From Eustoma russellianum (taxonomy: Eukaryota > Streptophyta > Magnoliopsida > Gentianales > Gentianaceae), in NCBI GenBank assembly GCA_036186865.1, contig AP025043.1, forward strand, positions 34,743,657 through 34,807,656: a stretch of DNA of 64,000 nucleotides. Direction: 5' to 3'. Made by a program: the position numbers and the translations under genes. The notes below the pieces were generated by a model. The model was not told the origin of the DNA. It was given only the letters and a program-made list of their open reading frames with translations, and searched no databases. Below are positions 10,011-22,700 of this stretch, one piece after another; the stretch's first letter is position 1, and every line of letters starts with the position of its first letter.

Positions 10011-13000
10011 ATGGGTCCCCAACAGAAAGATAATGCACCACCCCCGTCCCCATTTACTCCTGTTCCATCCCCAGTCCCGGTTACCCTAGAGAATATACAG
10101 CAAACACTCACTTTCCTTGTTAATCAGTTTGGTTTAATGAAAAGTGACATAGAGGATAACAAACAGAGGATAAGCAAAGTAGAAAAGCCAACCTCAGATC
10201 AAAAGGAACCTAGTATACCTTTTCAAGAAGGCACCTCTTATGGTAATGAGTCTCATGTTGAACATAGAAAAGTCACATCACATAGAGGTAGAGGTCGAGG
10301 TCGAGGTAGTAATGGTGGTCGTAGGAACATTTCTTTTGAGGAGAGATTTGATGATATCCCTGAGTACAATGAAGAACACTATCCGAAAGAACGGTATGAT
10401 GAACGTCAGCCTGATAGAGATGAACATCTTGAAGAAGAGTTCATTACTACTAAACTGACAATACCCTCTTTCCAAGGGAAAAGTGATCCTGAAGCATATC
10501 TGCAACGGGAAACAAAAGTAGATCATATGTATTCTTGCACTAACTATTCTGAATTGGCCAAAGTGCGGTGTGCAAATTTTGAATTTGTAGATTATGCTTT
10601 ACTCTGGTGGGAACAATTGAAGAACACCAGGAGAAGAACAAGACAGCCCCCTGTTGTTACTTGGTCCGAGCGGAAACAAGAGATGAGGAAGAGATTCATA
10701 TCTCCTTCCTATGAAAGAAGCATTTTCCAGAAATTGCAACAACTTTCTCAAGGTAATAGATCTGTTGATGAATTTTATAAAGAATTAGAACATCTGCTTA
10801 ACAGGGCTAACATAGAAGAAGCTGAGGAAGCCACAATGGCTAGATTTCTAGCTGGCTTGAACAAAGAGATTGCATTCAAGGTGGAACTTACACCTTACTC
10901 TGATCTGGCTTCTATGGTTCACATTGCTGAGAAAGTGGAAAGACAATTGAAGGTAAAAACTTCTAACCCTTCTTTTCGGACTAATCCTTTGAGTTTTCCT
11001 AGAACACAGCCCAGGACGCCTTTCCGTCCACAACAAGGTCAAGGCCGTGGATTCCAAGGAAAATCAACCCAGAATATCCAAAATCGTCCAAAGCCTCCAA
11101 TCACTGATAAAGGCAAAACCAAGGTGGAAGGTACGCCTAATGTTAAGGCTCGTGATATTCAATGTTTTAAATTCTTAGGAAAAGGTCATTTTGCTAATCA
11201 ATGTCCCAACCCTAAACGCATCTTATTTATTGAAGAGTCTAATGAGTATTATTCTGAGGAAGAATTGGAAGAGAGTAAAGAAAACAATGAAATTGAACAA
11301 ACATGTGAGGAAGAAGAAGAGCTTAGTGAAGAGATTAATGAGTGTGAAATAAAAGAGTTCTTAGTTGTCCGTCGAGCTCTAAGTGCCCAAATTAAAACTG
11401 AAGAACCTGAAATACAAAGAGAGAACATATTCCACATTCACTGTATGGTTAAAAAGAAAGTATGTACTTTAATCATTGACTCCGGTTCATGTACCAATGT
11501 TGCAAGTTTTGAACTTGTTAGGAAACTTGAGTTACCTTTAATTAGTCACCCCCGTCCTTATAGACTTACATGGCTTAAAGAGTGTGGTGAAGTTAAAGTA
11601 ACAAAGCAAGTCCTATTTCCTTTATCAATTGGTGGGTATTCTGCTGAGGTGTTATGTGATGTAGCCCCTATGCAATCAAGTCATATCTTATTAGGTAGAC
11701 CGTGGCAATTTGACAACAAGGTTACATATGAGGGTTACCTGAATAGATATTCCTTTAGGCATGACAAAAAACTGTTCAAATTAAATGCCTTGCCCCCGCA
11801 CAAAGTCTTTGAGGATCAACAACGAATGTTAAAAAGCCATAATGATCCAAAAGAAAAGGAACTGGAAAGGATTTTCATCAAAGAAAACCAACTGAAAACT
11901 TCTCATCCTAAAATTGAACCGAAAGAAATCAAAGTTTCTGTTGAACCATCTCTAAAGAAAAGTGCATTCTTTGCATCTCAAAGCGAGGTATTCCATGCTA
12001 TCAATTCAAACAAAACTGTTTATATCTTGCTTTACGAAGAAACTCTGTTCTCTTCATCTGAAATACCATCTACTTTACCAAGTGAAGTTGCATCTTTACT
12101 TCAAGAATTTTCTAGCTTGTTTCCTGAAGGAGATCCCCCAGGTTTACCACCTCTAAGAGGCATTGAGCATCAAATAGATTTCATTCCAGGAGCTTTTCTA
12201 CCAAACAGACCTGCCTATAGAGCCAATCCAGAGGAAACTAAGGAAATCCAAAAACAAGTTGAGGAATTATTGACCCAAGGTAAAGTAAAAGAGAGTATGA
12301 GTCCTTGTGCTGTTCCTGTTATCATTGTCCCTAAGAAAGATGGAACTTGGAGAATGTGTACTGATTGTAGAGCCATCAATAAGATCTCTGTGAAGTATAG
12401 ATACCCTATTCCTAGGTTGGAGGACATGTTGGATATGTTGCATGGGTCTAGATGCTTTAGCAAAGTAGATCTTAAACAAGGTTATTTCCAAGTGAGAATT
12501 AGGGAAGGTGATGAATGGAAAACTGCCTTTAAGACTAAATTTGGATTGTACGAATGGTTAGTTATGCCCTTTGGTTTAACCAATGCCCTTAGTACTTTCA
12601 TGAGGTTAATGAATGAGGTCTTAAGGAAATTCATAGGGAAATTTCTAGTAGTTTATTTTGATGACATTCTTATCTACTCCAAAACCCTAAGTGAACATCT
12701 GATCCATCTTAGAGCTGTTTTTGTCACCCTACAGAAAGAAAAGTTGTATGCTAATTTCAAGAAGTGTTCTTTCTATCTGGAGAAGGTTACATTCTTAGGA
12801 TTTGTGATTAGTGCTGAAGGAATTGAAATGGACCAAGAGAAAGTTAAATCCATAACTGAGTGGCCAACCCCTAAGTCTGCTGGAGATGTTAGGAGTTTTC
12901 ATGGATTAGCTATCTTCTATAGACGTTTTGTGAAGGATTTCTCTACCATAGCTGCACCCTTGAATGAGTTAGTCAAGAAAGATGTAAGTTTTGAATGAGG

Positions 13001-14825
13001 AGAATCACAACAACAAGCCTTTGAGGGACTTAAGAAACGTCTAACTTCTGCACCTATCTTGAGATTGTCCAACTTTGATGAAATGTTTGAAGTTGAATGT
13101 GATGCCAGTGGAGTTGGCATTGGAGTTGTATTGCATCAAGGTAACAAACCTGTTGCCTACTTTAGTGAGAAATTGAAAGGAGCTTCCATAAATTATTCAA
13201 CCTATGATAAAGAATTATATGCCCTTGTCCGTTCTTTACAAACTTGGCAACATTATCTGCAACCTAAGGAATTTGTGATTCATACTGATCATGAAAGCCT
13301 TGAGTATCTAATAGGTCAAGGAAAATTGAACAAAAGACATGCCAAATGGGTTGAATTCATTGAACAATTCCCTTATGTGATCAAGTATAAGCAAGGAAAA
13401 GAAAATGTTGTTGCTGATGCATTATCTTGTCGCTATACTTTGATTACTACTCTTTCATGTGGCTTGTTTGGTTTTGAGTCTATCAAAGAGGTGTATCATT
13501 CTGATCATGACTTTAGTTCTATCTATCAAGCATGCATTGATTCACCTTTTGCTAAATATTACTTGTATGATGGTTATTTATTTAAAGAACATAAGTTGTG
13601 TGTACCAATGTGTTCATTAAGAGAGTTGTTGATAAAAGAAGCTCATGGAGGAGGTTTAATGGGTCATTTTGGCTCGTTAAAAACTTTGGAAACACTTAAG
13701 GAGCATTTCTTCTGGCCGCATATGAAAGCACATGTTGATAAGGTATGTGACCAATGTATTACTTGCAAACAAGCAAAATCTAGAACGCAACCACATGGAT
13801 TGTACACTCCCTTATCTATTCCAAGCTCACCTTGGACTGATCTTTCTATGGACTTTGTATTGGGATTGCCTCGATCCAAAACTGGTAAAGATAGCATCTT
13901 TGTTGTTGTTGATAGATTTTCCAAAATGGCACATTTCATTGCATGTAAGAAAGTTGATGATGCTATTCATATTGCTGATTTGTTCTTTAAAGAGATTGTT
14001 AGATTGCATGGCATGCCACGTACAATTGTTAGTGATAGAGATACAAAGTTTCTAAGTCATTTCTGGTGTGTTTTGTGGAGTAGACTTGGTACTAAATTGT
14101 TATTTTCTACAACTGCTCACCCACAAACCGATGGTCAAACTGAAGTTGTTAATAGAACTTTGTCTTAACTGTTACGTGTTGTCATTCAAAAGAACTTAAA
14201 GAATTGGGAAGACTGCTTAGCTTATATTGAGTTTGCATACAATAGAGTTGTTCATAGTGGAACATTGCATTCTCCTTTTGAAGTTGTTTATGGCTTTAAC
14301 CCTTTGTCCCCGCTTGATCTTGTTCCCATACCTGTTCATGAACGTGTTAGTTTAGATGGAGAACAAAAATCAAAACTTGTGAAAGAATTGCATGAAAAGG
14401 TTAAGTCACAACTTGAAGCTAAGAATAAAGTGTATGCCAATAGAGCCAACAGGAATCGTAAAGTTGTTATATTTGAGCCTGGTGATCTTGTTTGGTTACA
14501 CTTGAGGAAAGAAAGATTCCCTAAGGAAAGGGACTCAAAGTTGAAGCCAAGAGGTAATAGACCGTTCAAAGTGTTGAAACGGCTTGGTGATAGTGCCTAT
14601 GTTCTCGATCTTCCTGAAGAAAGGTATGGTCCTATCTCTAAAACTTTTAATGTTGCTGACCTTTCTCCATTTAGTATTGATTCAGATTCGAGGACGAATC
14701 CTTCTCAAGTGGGAGGGAATGATGAGCTACAGCCTAACCTTGTGGATACAAACACTGATGATAACACCTCACTGCCCCGCACAGGTCCCATAACAAGGAG
14801 TTGTACCTTTGTAAACATAAAGTAG
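10011..14825 (+). pseudogene. E1 gag-pol unit 1 (two in-frame stops)
   Basis: Starts at ATG 10011 (GAATCATGGG), the position used by all F1 copies. One frame carries: Gag with WWEQL box (about residues 195-235); zinc knuckle about 383-396, whose second Cys is Phe (CFKFLGKGHFANQC); aspartic protease [10 protein letters not shown] (about 488); RT with [11 protein letters not shown] (about 880); RNase H ([10 protein letters not shown], from 13093); integrase zinc region ([28 protein letters not shown]) and DDE core ([25 protein letters not shown]); GPY/F-like region ([10 protein letters not shown]). Stops at 12996-12998 (Trp codon to TGA) and 14166-14168 (Gln codon to TAA). The C-terminal tail is cut by the mini-LTR and ends in a junction-made sequence. 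Not functional as it stands. Confidence 0.9.
14720..14815 (+). repeat. Collapsed mini-LTR between units 1 and 2
   Basis: The first about 82 bases of an F1 LTR (from TGATGAGCTACAG) joined to TGTACCTTTGTAAA, a piece from just before the LTR TATA box (compare 7867-7880), then directly to the late leader (ACATAAAGTAGAG). The rest of the LTR, primer site and most of the leader are missing. Confidence 0.85.
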
Positions 14826-14879
14826 AGTATTTGCATCTTGTCAATATTTTAATTGGCTTTTGAGATTGTCTTCTGAATC

Positions 14880-17800
14880 ATGGGTCCCCAACAGAAAGAT
14901 AATGCACCATCCCCGTCCCTATCTACTCCTGTCCAATCCCCAGTCCCTGTTACCCTAGAGAATATATAGCAAACACTCACTTTTCTTGTTAATCAGTTTT
15001 GTTTAATGAGAAGTGACATAGAGGATAACAAACAAAGGATAAGCAAAGTAGAAAAGCCAACCTCAGATCAAAAGGAACCTAGTATACCTTTTCAAGAAGG
15101 CACCTCTTATGGTAATGAGTCTCATGTTGAACGTAGAAAAGTCACATCACTTAGAGGTAGAGGTAGTAATGGTGGTCGTAGGAACATTTCTTTTGAGGAG
15201 AGATTTGACTATCTCCCTGAGTACAATGAAGAACCATATCCGGAAGAATAGTATGATGAACGTCAGCCTGATAGAGATGAACATCTTGAAGAAGAGTTCA
15301 TTACTACTAAACTAACAATACCCTCCTTCCAAGGGAAAAGTGATCCTGAAACATATCTGCAATGGGAAACAAAAGTAGATCATATGTATTCTTGCACTAA
15401 CTATTCTGAATTGGCCAAAGTGCGGTATGCAACTTTTGAATTTGTAGATTATGCTTTACTTTGGTGGGAACAATTGAAGAACACTAGGAGAAGAACAAGA
15501 CAACCCCCTGTTGTTACTTGGTCTGAGCTGAAACAAGAGATGAGGAAGAGATTCATATCTCCTTCCTATGAAAGAAGCATTTTCCAGAAATTGCAACAAC
15601 TTTCTCAAGGTAATAGATCTGTTGATGAATTTTATAAAGAATTAGAACATCTGCTTACCAGGGCTAACATAGAAGAAGCTGAGGAAGCCACAATGGCTAG
15701 ATTTCTAGCTGGTTTGAACAAAGAGATTGCATTTAAGGTGGAACTTACACCTTACTCTGATCTGGCTTCAATGGTTCACATTGCTGAGAAAGTGGAAAGA
15801 CAATTGAAGTTAAAAACTTCTAACCCTTCTTTTCGGACTAATCCTTTGAGTTTTCCTAGAACACAGGCCAGGACGCCTTTCCGTCCACAACAAGGTCAAG
15901 GCCGAGGATTCCAAGGAAAATCAACCCAGAATATCCAAAATCGTCCAAAGCTTCCAATCACTGATAAAGGCAAAGCCAAGGTGGAAGGTACGCCTAATTT
16001 TAAGACTCGTGATATTCAATGTTTTAAATGCTTAGGAAAAGGTCATTTTGCTAATCAATGTCCCAACCCTAAACGCATCTTGTTTATTGAAGAGTCTAAT
16101 GAGTATTATTCTGAAGAAGAATTGGAAGAGAGTGAAGAAAACAATGAAATTGAACAAACATGTGAGGAAGAAGAAGAGCTTAGTGGAGAGATTGATGAGT
16201 GTGAAACAAAAGAGTTCTTAGTTGTCTGTCGAGCTCTAAGTGCCCAAATTAAAACTGAAGAACCTGAAATGCAAAGAGAGAACATATTCCACATTCATTG
16301 CATGGTTAAAAAGAAAGTCTGCACTTTAATCATTGACTCCGGTTCATGTACCAATGTTGCAAGTTTTGAACTTGTTAGGAAACTTGAGTTACCTTTAATT
16401 AATCACCCCCGTCCTTATAGACTTACATGGCTTAATGAGTGTGGTGAAGTTAAAGAAACAAAGCAAGTCCTAGTTTCTTTATCAATTGGTGGGTATTTTG
16501 CTGAGGTGTTATGTGATGTAGCCCCTATGCAATCAAGTCATATCTTATTAGGTAGACCGTGGCAATTTGACAACAAGGTTACATATGATGGTTACCTGAA
16601 TAGATATTCCTTTAGGCATAACAACAAACTGTACAAATTAAATGCCTTGCCCCCGCACAAAGTCTTTAAGGATCAACAACGAATGTTAAAAAGCCATAAT
16701 GATCCAAAAGAAAAGGAACTGGAAAGGATTTTCATCAAAGAAAACCAACTGAAAACTTCTCATCTTAAAATTGAACCGAAAGAAATCAAAGTTTCTGCTG
16801 AACTATCTCTAAAGAAAAGCGCATTCTTTGCATCCCAAAACGAGGTATTCCATGCTATCAATTCAAACAAAACTGTTTATATCTTGCTTTACGAAGAAAC
16901 TCTGTTCTCTTCATCTGAAATACCATCTACTTTACCAAGTGAAGTTGCATCTTTACTTCAAGAATTTTCTAGCTTGTTTCCTAAAGGAGATCCCCCAGGT
17001 TTACCACCTCTAAGAGGCATTGAGCATCAAATAGATTTCATTCCAGGAGCTGTTCTGCCAAACAGACCTGCCTATAGAGTCAATCCAGAGGAAACTAAGG
17101 AAATCCAAAAACAAGTTGAGGAATTATTGACCCAAGGTAAAGTAAAAGAGAGTATGAGTCCTTGTGCTGTTCCTGTTATCATTGTCCCTAAGAAAGATGG
17201 AACTTGGAGAATGTGTACTGATTGTAGAGCCATCAATAAGATCACTGTGAAGTATAGATACCCTATTCCTAGGTTGGATGATATGTTGGATATGTTGCAT
17301 GGGTCTAGATGCTTTAGCAAAGTAGATCTTAAACAAGGTTATTTCCAAGTGAGAATTAGGGAAGGTGATGAATGGAAAACTGCCTTTAAGACTAAATTTG
17401 GATTGTACGAATGGTTAGTTATGCCCTTTGGTTTAACCAATGCCCTTAGTACTTTCATGAGGTTAATGAATGAGGTCTTAAGGAAATTCATAGGGAAATT
17501 TCTAGTAGTTTATTTTGATGACATTCTTATCTACTCCAAAACCCTAAGTGAACATCTGATCCATCTTAGAGCTGTTTTTGTCACCCTACAGAAAGAAAAG
17601 TTGTATGCTAATTTCAAGAAGTGTTCTTTCTATCTGGAGAAGGTTACATTCTTAGGATTTGTGATTAGTGCTGAAGGAATTGAAATGGACCAAGAGAAAG
17701 TTAAATCCATAACTGAGTGGCCAACCCCTAAGTCTGCTGGAGATGTTAGGAGTTTTCATGGATTAGCTATCTTCTATAGACGTTTTGTGAAGGATTTCTC

Positions 17801-19682
17801 TACCATAGCTGCACCCTTGAATGAGTTAGTCAAGAAAGATGTAAGTTTTGAATGAGGAGAATCACAACAACAAGCCTTTGAGGGACTTAAGAAACGTCTA
17901 ACTTCTGCACCTATCTTGAGATTGTCCAACTTTGATGAAATGTTTGAAGTTGAATGTGATGCCAGTGGAGTTGGCATTGGAGTTGTATTGCATCAAGGTA
18001 ACAAACCTGTTGCCTACTTTAGTGAGAAATTGAAAGGAGCTTCCATAAATTATTCAACCTATGATAAAGAATTATATGCCCTTGTCCGTTCTTTACAAAC
18101 TTGGCAACATTATCTGCAACCTAAGGAATTTGTGATTCATACTGATCATGAAAGCCTTGAGTATCTAATAGGTCAAGGAAAATTGAACAAAAGACATGCC
18201 AAATGGGTTGAATTCATTGAACAATTCCCTTATGTGATCAAGTATAAGCAAGGAAAAGAAAATGTTGTTGCTGATGCATTATCTTGTCGCTATACTTTGA
18301 TTACTACTCTTTCATGTGGCTTGTTTGGTTTTGAGTCTATCAAAGAGGTGTATCATTCTGATCATGACTTTAGTTCTATCTATCAAGCATGCATTGATTC
18401 ACCTTTTGCTAAATATTACTTGTATGATGGTTATTTGTTTAAAGAACATAAGTTGTGTGTACCAATGTGTTCATTAAGAGAGTTGTTGATAAAAGAAGCT
18501 CATGGAGGAGGTTTAATGGGTCATTTTGGCTCGTTAAAAACTTTGGAAACACTTAAGGAGCATTTCTTCTGGCCGCATATGAAAGCACATGTTGATAAGG
18601 TATGTGACCAATGTATTACTTGCAAACAAGCAAAATCTAGAACGCAACCACATGGATTGTACACTCCCTTATCTATTCCAAGCTCACCTTGGACTGATCT
18701 TTCTATGGACTTTGTATTGGGATTGCCTCGATCCAAAACTGGTAAAGATAGCATCTTTGTTGTTGTTGATAGATTTTCCAAAATGGCACATTTCATTGCA
18801 TGTAAGAAAGTTGATGATGCTATTCATATTGCTGATTTGTTCTTTAAAGAGATTGTTAGATTGCATGGCATGCCACGTACAATTGTTAGTGATAGAGATA
18901 CAAAGTTTCTAAGTCATTTCTGGTGTGTTTTGTGGAGTAGACTTGGTACTAAATTGTTATTTTCTACAACTGCTCACCCACAAACCGATGGTCAAACTGA
19001 AGTTGTTAATAGAACTTTGTCTTAACTGTTACGTGTTGTCATTCAAAAGAACTTAAAGAATTGGGAAGACTGCTTAGCTTATATTGAGTTTGCATACAAT
19101 AGAGTTGTTCATAGTGGAACATTGCATTCTCCTTTTGAAGTTGTTTATGGCTTTAACCCTTTGTCCCCGCTTGATCTTGTTCCCATACCTGTTCATGAAC
19201 GTGTTAGTTTAGATGGAGAACAAAAATCAAAACTTGTGAAAGAATTGCATGAAAAGGTTAAGTCATAACTTGAAGCTAAGAATAAAGTGTATGCCAATAG
19301 AGCCAACAGGAATCGTAAAGTTGTTATATTTGAGCCTGGTGATCTTGTTTGGTTACACTTGAGGAAAGAAAGATTCCCTAAGGAAAGGGACTCAAAGTTG
19401 AAGCCAAGAGGTAATGGACCGTTCAAAGTGTTGAAACGGCTTGGTGATAGTGCCTATGTTCTCGATCTTCCTGAAGAAAGGTATGGTCCTATCTCTAAAA
19501 CTTTTAATGTTGCTGACCTTTCTCCATTTAGTATTGATTCAGATTCGAGGACGAATCCTTCTCAAGTGGGAGGGAATGATGAGCTACAGCCTAACCTTGT
19601 GGATACAAACACTGATGATAACACCTCACTGCCCCGCACAGGTCCCATAACAAGGAGTTGTACCTTTGTAAACATAAAGTAG
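14880..19682 (+). pseudogene. E1 gag-pol unit 2 (five in-frame stops, mosaic)
   Basis: Same domain order as unit 1, in one frame from ATG 14880. Stops: 14967-14969 and 15249-15251 (Gln CAG to TAG), 17853-17855 (Trp to TGA, shared with unit 1), 19023-19025 (Gln to TAA, shared with unit 1), 19266-19268 (Gln to TAA, private). The knuckle is intact (CFKCLGKGHFANQC). Diagnostic bases are unit-3-like through 17282 and unit-1-like from 17441, within the RT region. The C-terminal tail is truncated as in unit 1. Confidence 0.9.
19577..19672 (+). repeat. Collapsed mini-LTR between units 2 and 3
   Basis: Same structure as 14720-14815, exactly 4857 bp later, so one deletion event was copied by later duplication. 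Confidence 0.85.
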
Positions 19683-19736
19683 AGTATTTGCATCTTGTCA
19701 ATATTTTAATTGGCTTTTGAGATTGTCTTCTGAATC

Positions 19737-22700
19737 ATGGGTCCCCAACAGAAAGATAATGCACCATCCCCGTCCCTATCTACTCCTGTCCAATCCCCAG
19801 TCCCTGTTACCCTAGAGAAAATATAGCAAACACTCACTTTTCTTGTTAATCAGTTTTGTTTAATGAGAAGTGACATAGAGGATAACAAACAAAGGATAAG
19901 CAAAGTAGAAAAGCCAACCTCAGATCAAAAGGAACCTAGTATACCTTTTCAAGAAGGCACCTCTTATGGTAATGAGTCTCATGTTGAACGTAGAAAAGTC
20001 ACATCACTTAGAGGTAGAGGTAGTAATGGTGGTCGTAGGAACATTTCTTTTGAGGAGAGATTTGACTATCTCCCTGAGTACAATGAAGAACCATATCCGG
20101 AAGAACAGTATGATGAACGTCAGCCTGATAGAGATGAACATCTTGAAGAAGAGTTCATTACTACTAAACTAACAATACCCTCCTTCCAAGGGAAAAGTGA
20201 TCCTGAAACATATCTGCAATGGGAAACAAAAGTAGATCATATGTATTCTTGCACTAACTATTCTGAATTGGCCAAAGTGCGGTATGCAACTTTTGAATTT
20301 GTAGATTATGCTTTACTTTGGTGGGAACAATTGAAGAACACTAGGAGAAGAACAAGACAACCCCCTGTTGTTACTTGGTCTGAGCTGAAACAAGAGATGA
20401 GGAAGAGATTCATATCTCCTTCCTATGAAAGAAGCATTTTCCAGAAATTGCAACAACTTTCTCAAGGTAATAGATCTGTTGATGAATTTTATAAAGAATT
20501 AGAACATCTGCTTACCAGGGCTAACATAGAAGAAGCTGAGGAAGCCACAATGGCTAGATTTCTAGCTGGTTTGAACAAAGAGATTGCATTTAAGGTGGAA
20601 CTTACACCTTACTCTGATCTGGCTTCAATGGTTCACATTGCTGAGAAAGTGGAAAGACAATTGAAGTTAAAAACTTCTAACCCTTCTTTTCGGACTAATC
20701 CTTTGAGTTTTCCTAGAACACAGGCCAGGACGCCTTTCCGTCCACAACAAGGTCAAGGCCGAGGATTCCAAGGAAAATCAACCCAGAATATCCAAAATCG
20801 TCCAAAGCTTCCAATCACTGATAAAGGCAAAGCCAAGGTGGAAGGTACGCCTAATTTTAAGACTCGTGATATTCAATGTTTTAAATGCTTAGGAAAAGGT
20901 CATTTTGCTAATCAATGTCCCAACCCTAAACGCATCTTGTTTATTGAAGAGTCTAATGAGTATTATTCTGAAGAAGAATTGGAAGAGAGTGAAGAAAACA
21001 ATGAAATTGAACAAACATGTGAGGAAGAAGAAGAGCTTAGTGGAGAGATTGATGAGTGTGAAACAAAAGAGTTCTTAGTTGTCTGTCGAGCTCTAAGTGC
21101 CCAAATTAAAACTGAAGAACCTGAAATGCAAAGAGAGAACATATTCCACATTCATTGCATGGTTAAAAAGAAAGTCTGCACTTTAATCATTGACTCCGGT
21201 TCATGTACCAATGTTGCAAGTTTTGAACTTGTTAGGAAACTTGAGTTACCTTTAATTAATCACCCCCGTCCTTATAGACTTACATGGCTTAATGAGTGTG
21301 GTGAAGTTAAAGAAACAAAGCAAGTCCTAGTTTCTTTATCAATTGGTGGGTATTTTGCTGAGGTGTTATGTGATGTAGCCCCTATGCAATCAAGTCATAT
21401 CTTATTAGGTAGACCGTGGCAATTTGACAACAAGGTTACATATGATGGTTACCTGAATAGATATTCCTTTAGGCATAACAACAAACTGTACAAATTAAAT
21501 GCCTTGCCCCCGCACAAAGTCTTTAAGGATCAACAACGAATGTTAAAAAGCCATAATGATCCAAAAGAAAAGGAACTGGAAAGGATTTTCATCAAAGAAA
21601 ACCAACTGAAAACTTCTCATCTTAAAATTGAACCGAAAGAAATCAAAGTTTCTGCTGAACTATCTCTAAAGAAAAGCGCATTCTTTGCATCCCAAAACGA
21701 GGTATTCCATGCTATCAATTCAAACAAAACTGTTTATATCTTGCTTTACGAAGAAACTCTGTTCTCTTCATCTGAAATACCATCTACTTTACCAAGTGAA
21801 GTTGCATCTTTACTTCAAGAATTTTCTAGCTTGTTTCCTAAAGGAGATCCCCCAGGTTTACCACCTCTAAGAGGCATTGAGCATCAAATAGATTTCATTC
21901 CAGGAGCTGTTCTGCCAAACAGACCTGCCTATAGAGTCAATCCAGAGGAAACTAAGGAAATCCAAAAACAAGTTGAGGAATTATTGACCCAAGGTAAAGT
22001 AAAAGAGAGTATGAGTCCTTGTGCTGTTCCTGTTATCATTGTCCCTAAGAAAGATGGAACTTGGAGAATGTGTACTGATTGTAGAGCCATCAATAAGATC
22101 ACTGTGAAGTATAGATACCCTATTCCTAGGTTGGATGATATGTTGGATATGTTGCATGGGTCTAGATGCTTTAGCAAAGTAGATCTTAAACAAGGTTATT
22201 TCCAAGTGAGAATTAGGGAAGGTGATGAATGGAAAACTGCCTTTAAGACTAAATTTGGATTGTACGAATGGTTAGTTATGCCCTTTGGTTTAACCAACGC
22301 CCCTAGTACTTTCATGAGATAAATGAATGAGGTCTTAAGGAAATTCATAGGGAAATTTGTAGTAGTTTACTTTGATGACATTCTTATCTACTCCAAAACC
22401 CTAAGTGAACATCTGATCCATCTTAGAACTGTTTTTGTCACCCTACAGAAAGAAAAGTTGTATGCTAATTTCAAGAAGTGTTCTTTCTGTCTGGAGAAGG
22501 TTACATTATTAGGATTTGTGATTAGTGATGAAGGAATTGAAATGGATCAAGAGAAAGTTAAATCCATAACTGAGTGGCCAACCCCCAAGTCTGCTGGAGA
22601 TGTTAGGAGTTTTCATGGATTAGCTAGCTTCTATAGACGTTTTGTGAAGGATTTCTCTACCATAGCTGCACCCTTGAATGAGTTAGTCAAGAAAGATGTA

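Noticed and set aside
13664..14055. Repeated 60-107 codon frames antisense or out of frame within integrase (also in each other copy)
   Set aside because: Shadows of the conserved integrase frame; they recur only because the integrase sequence recurs.
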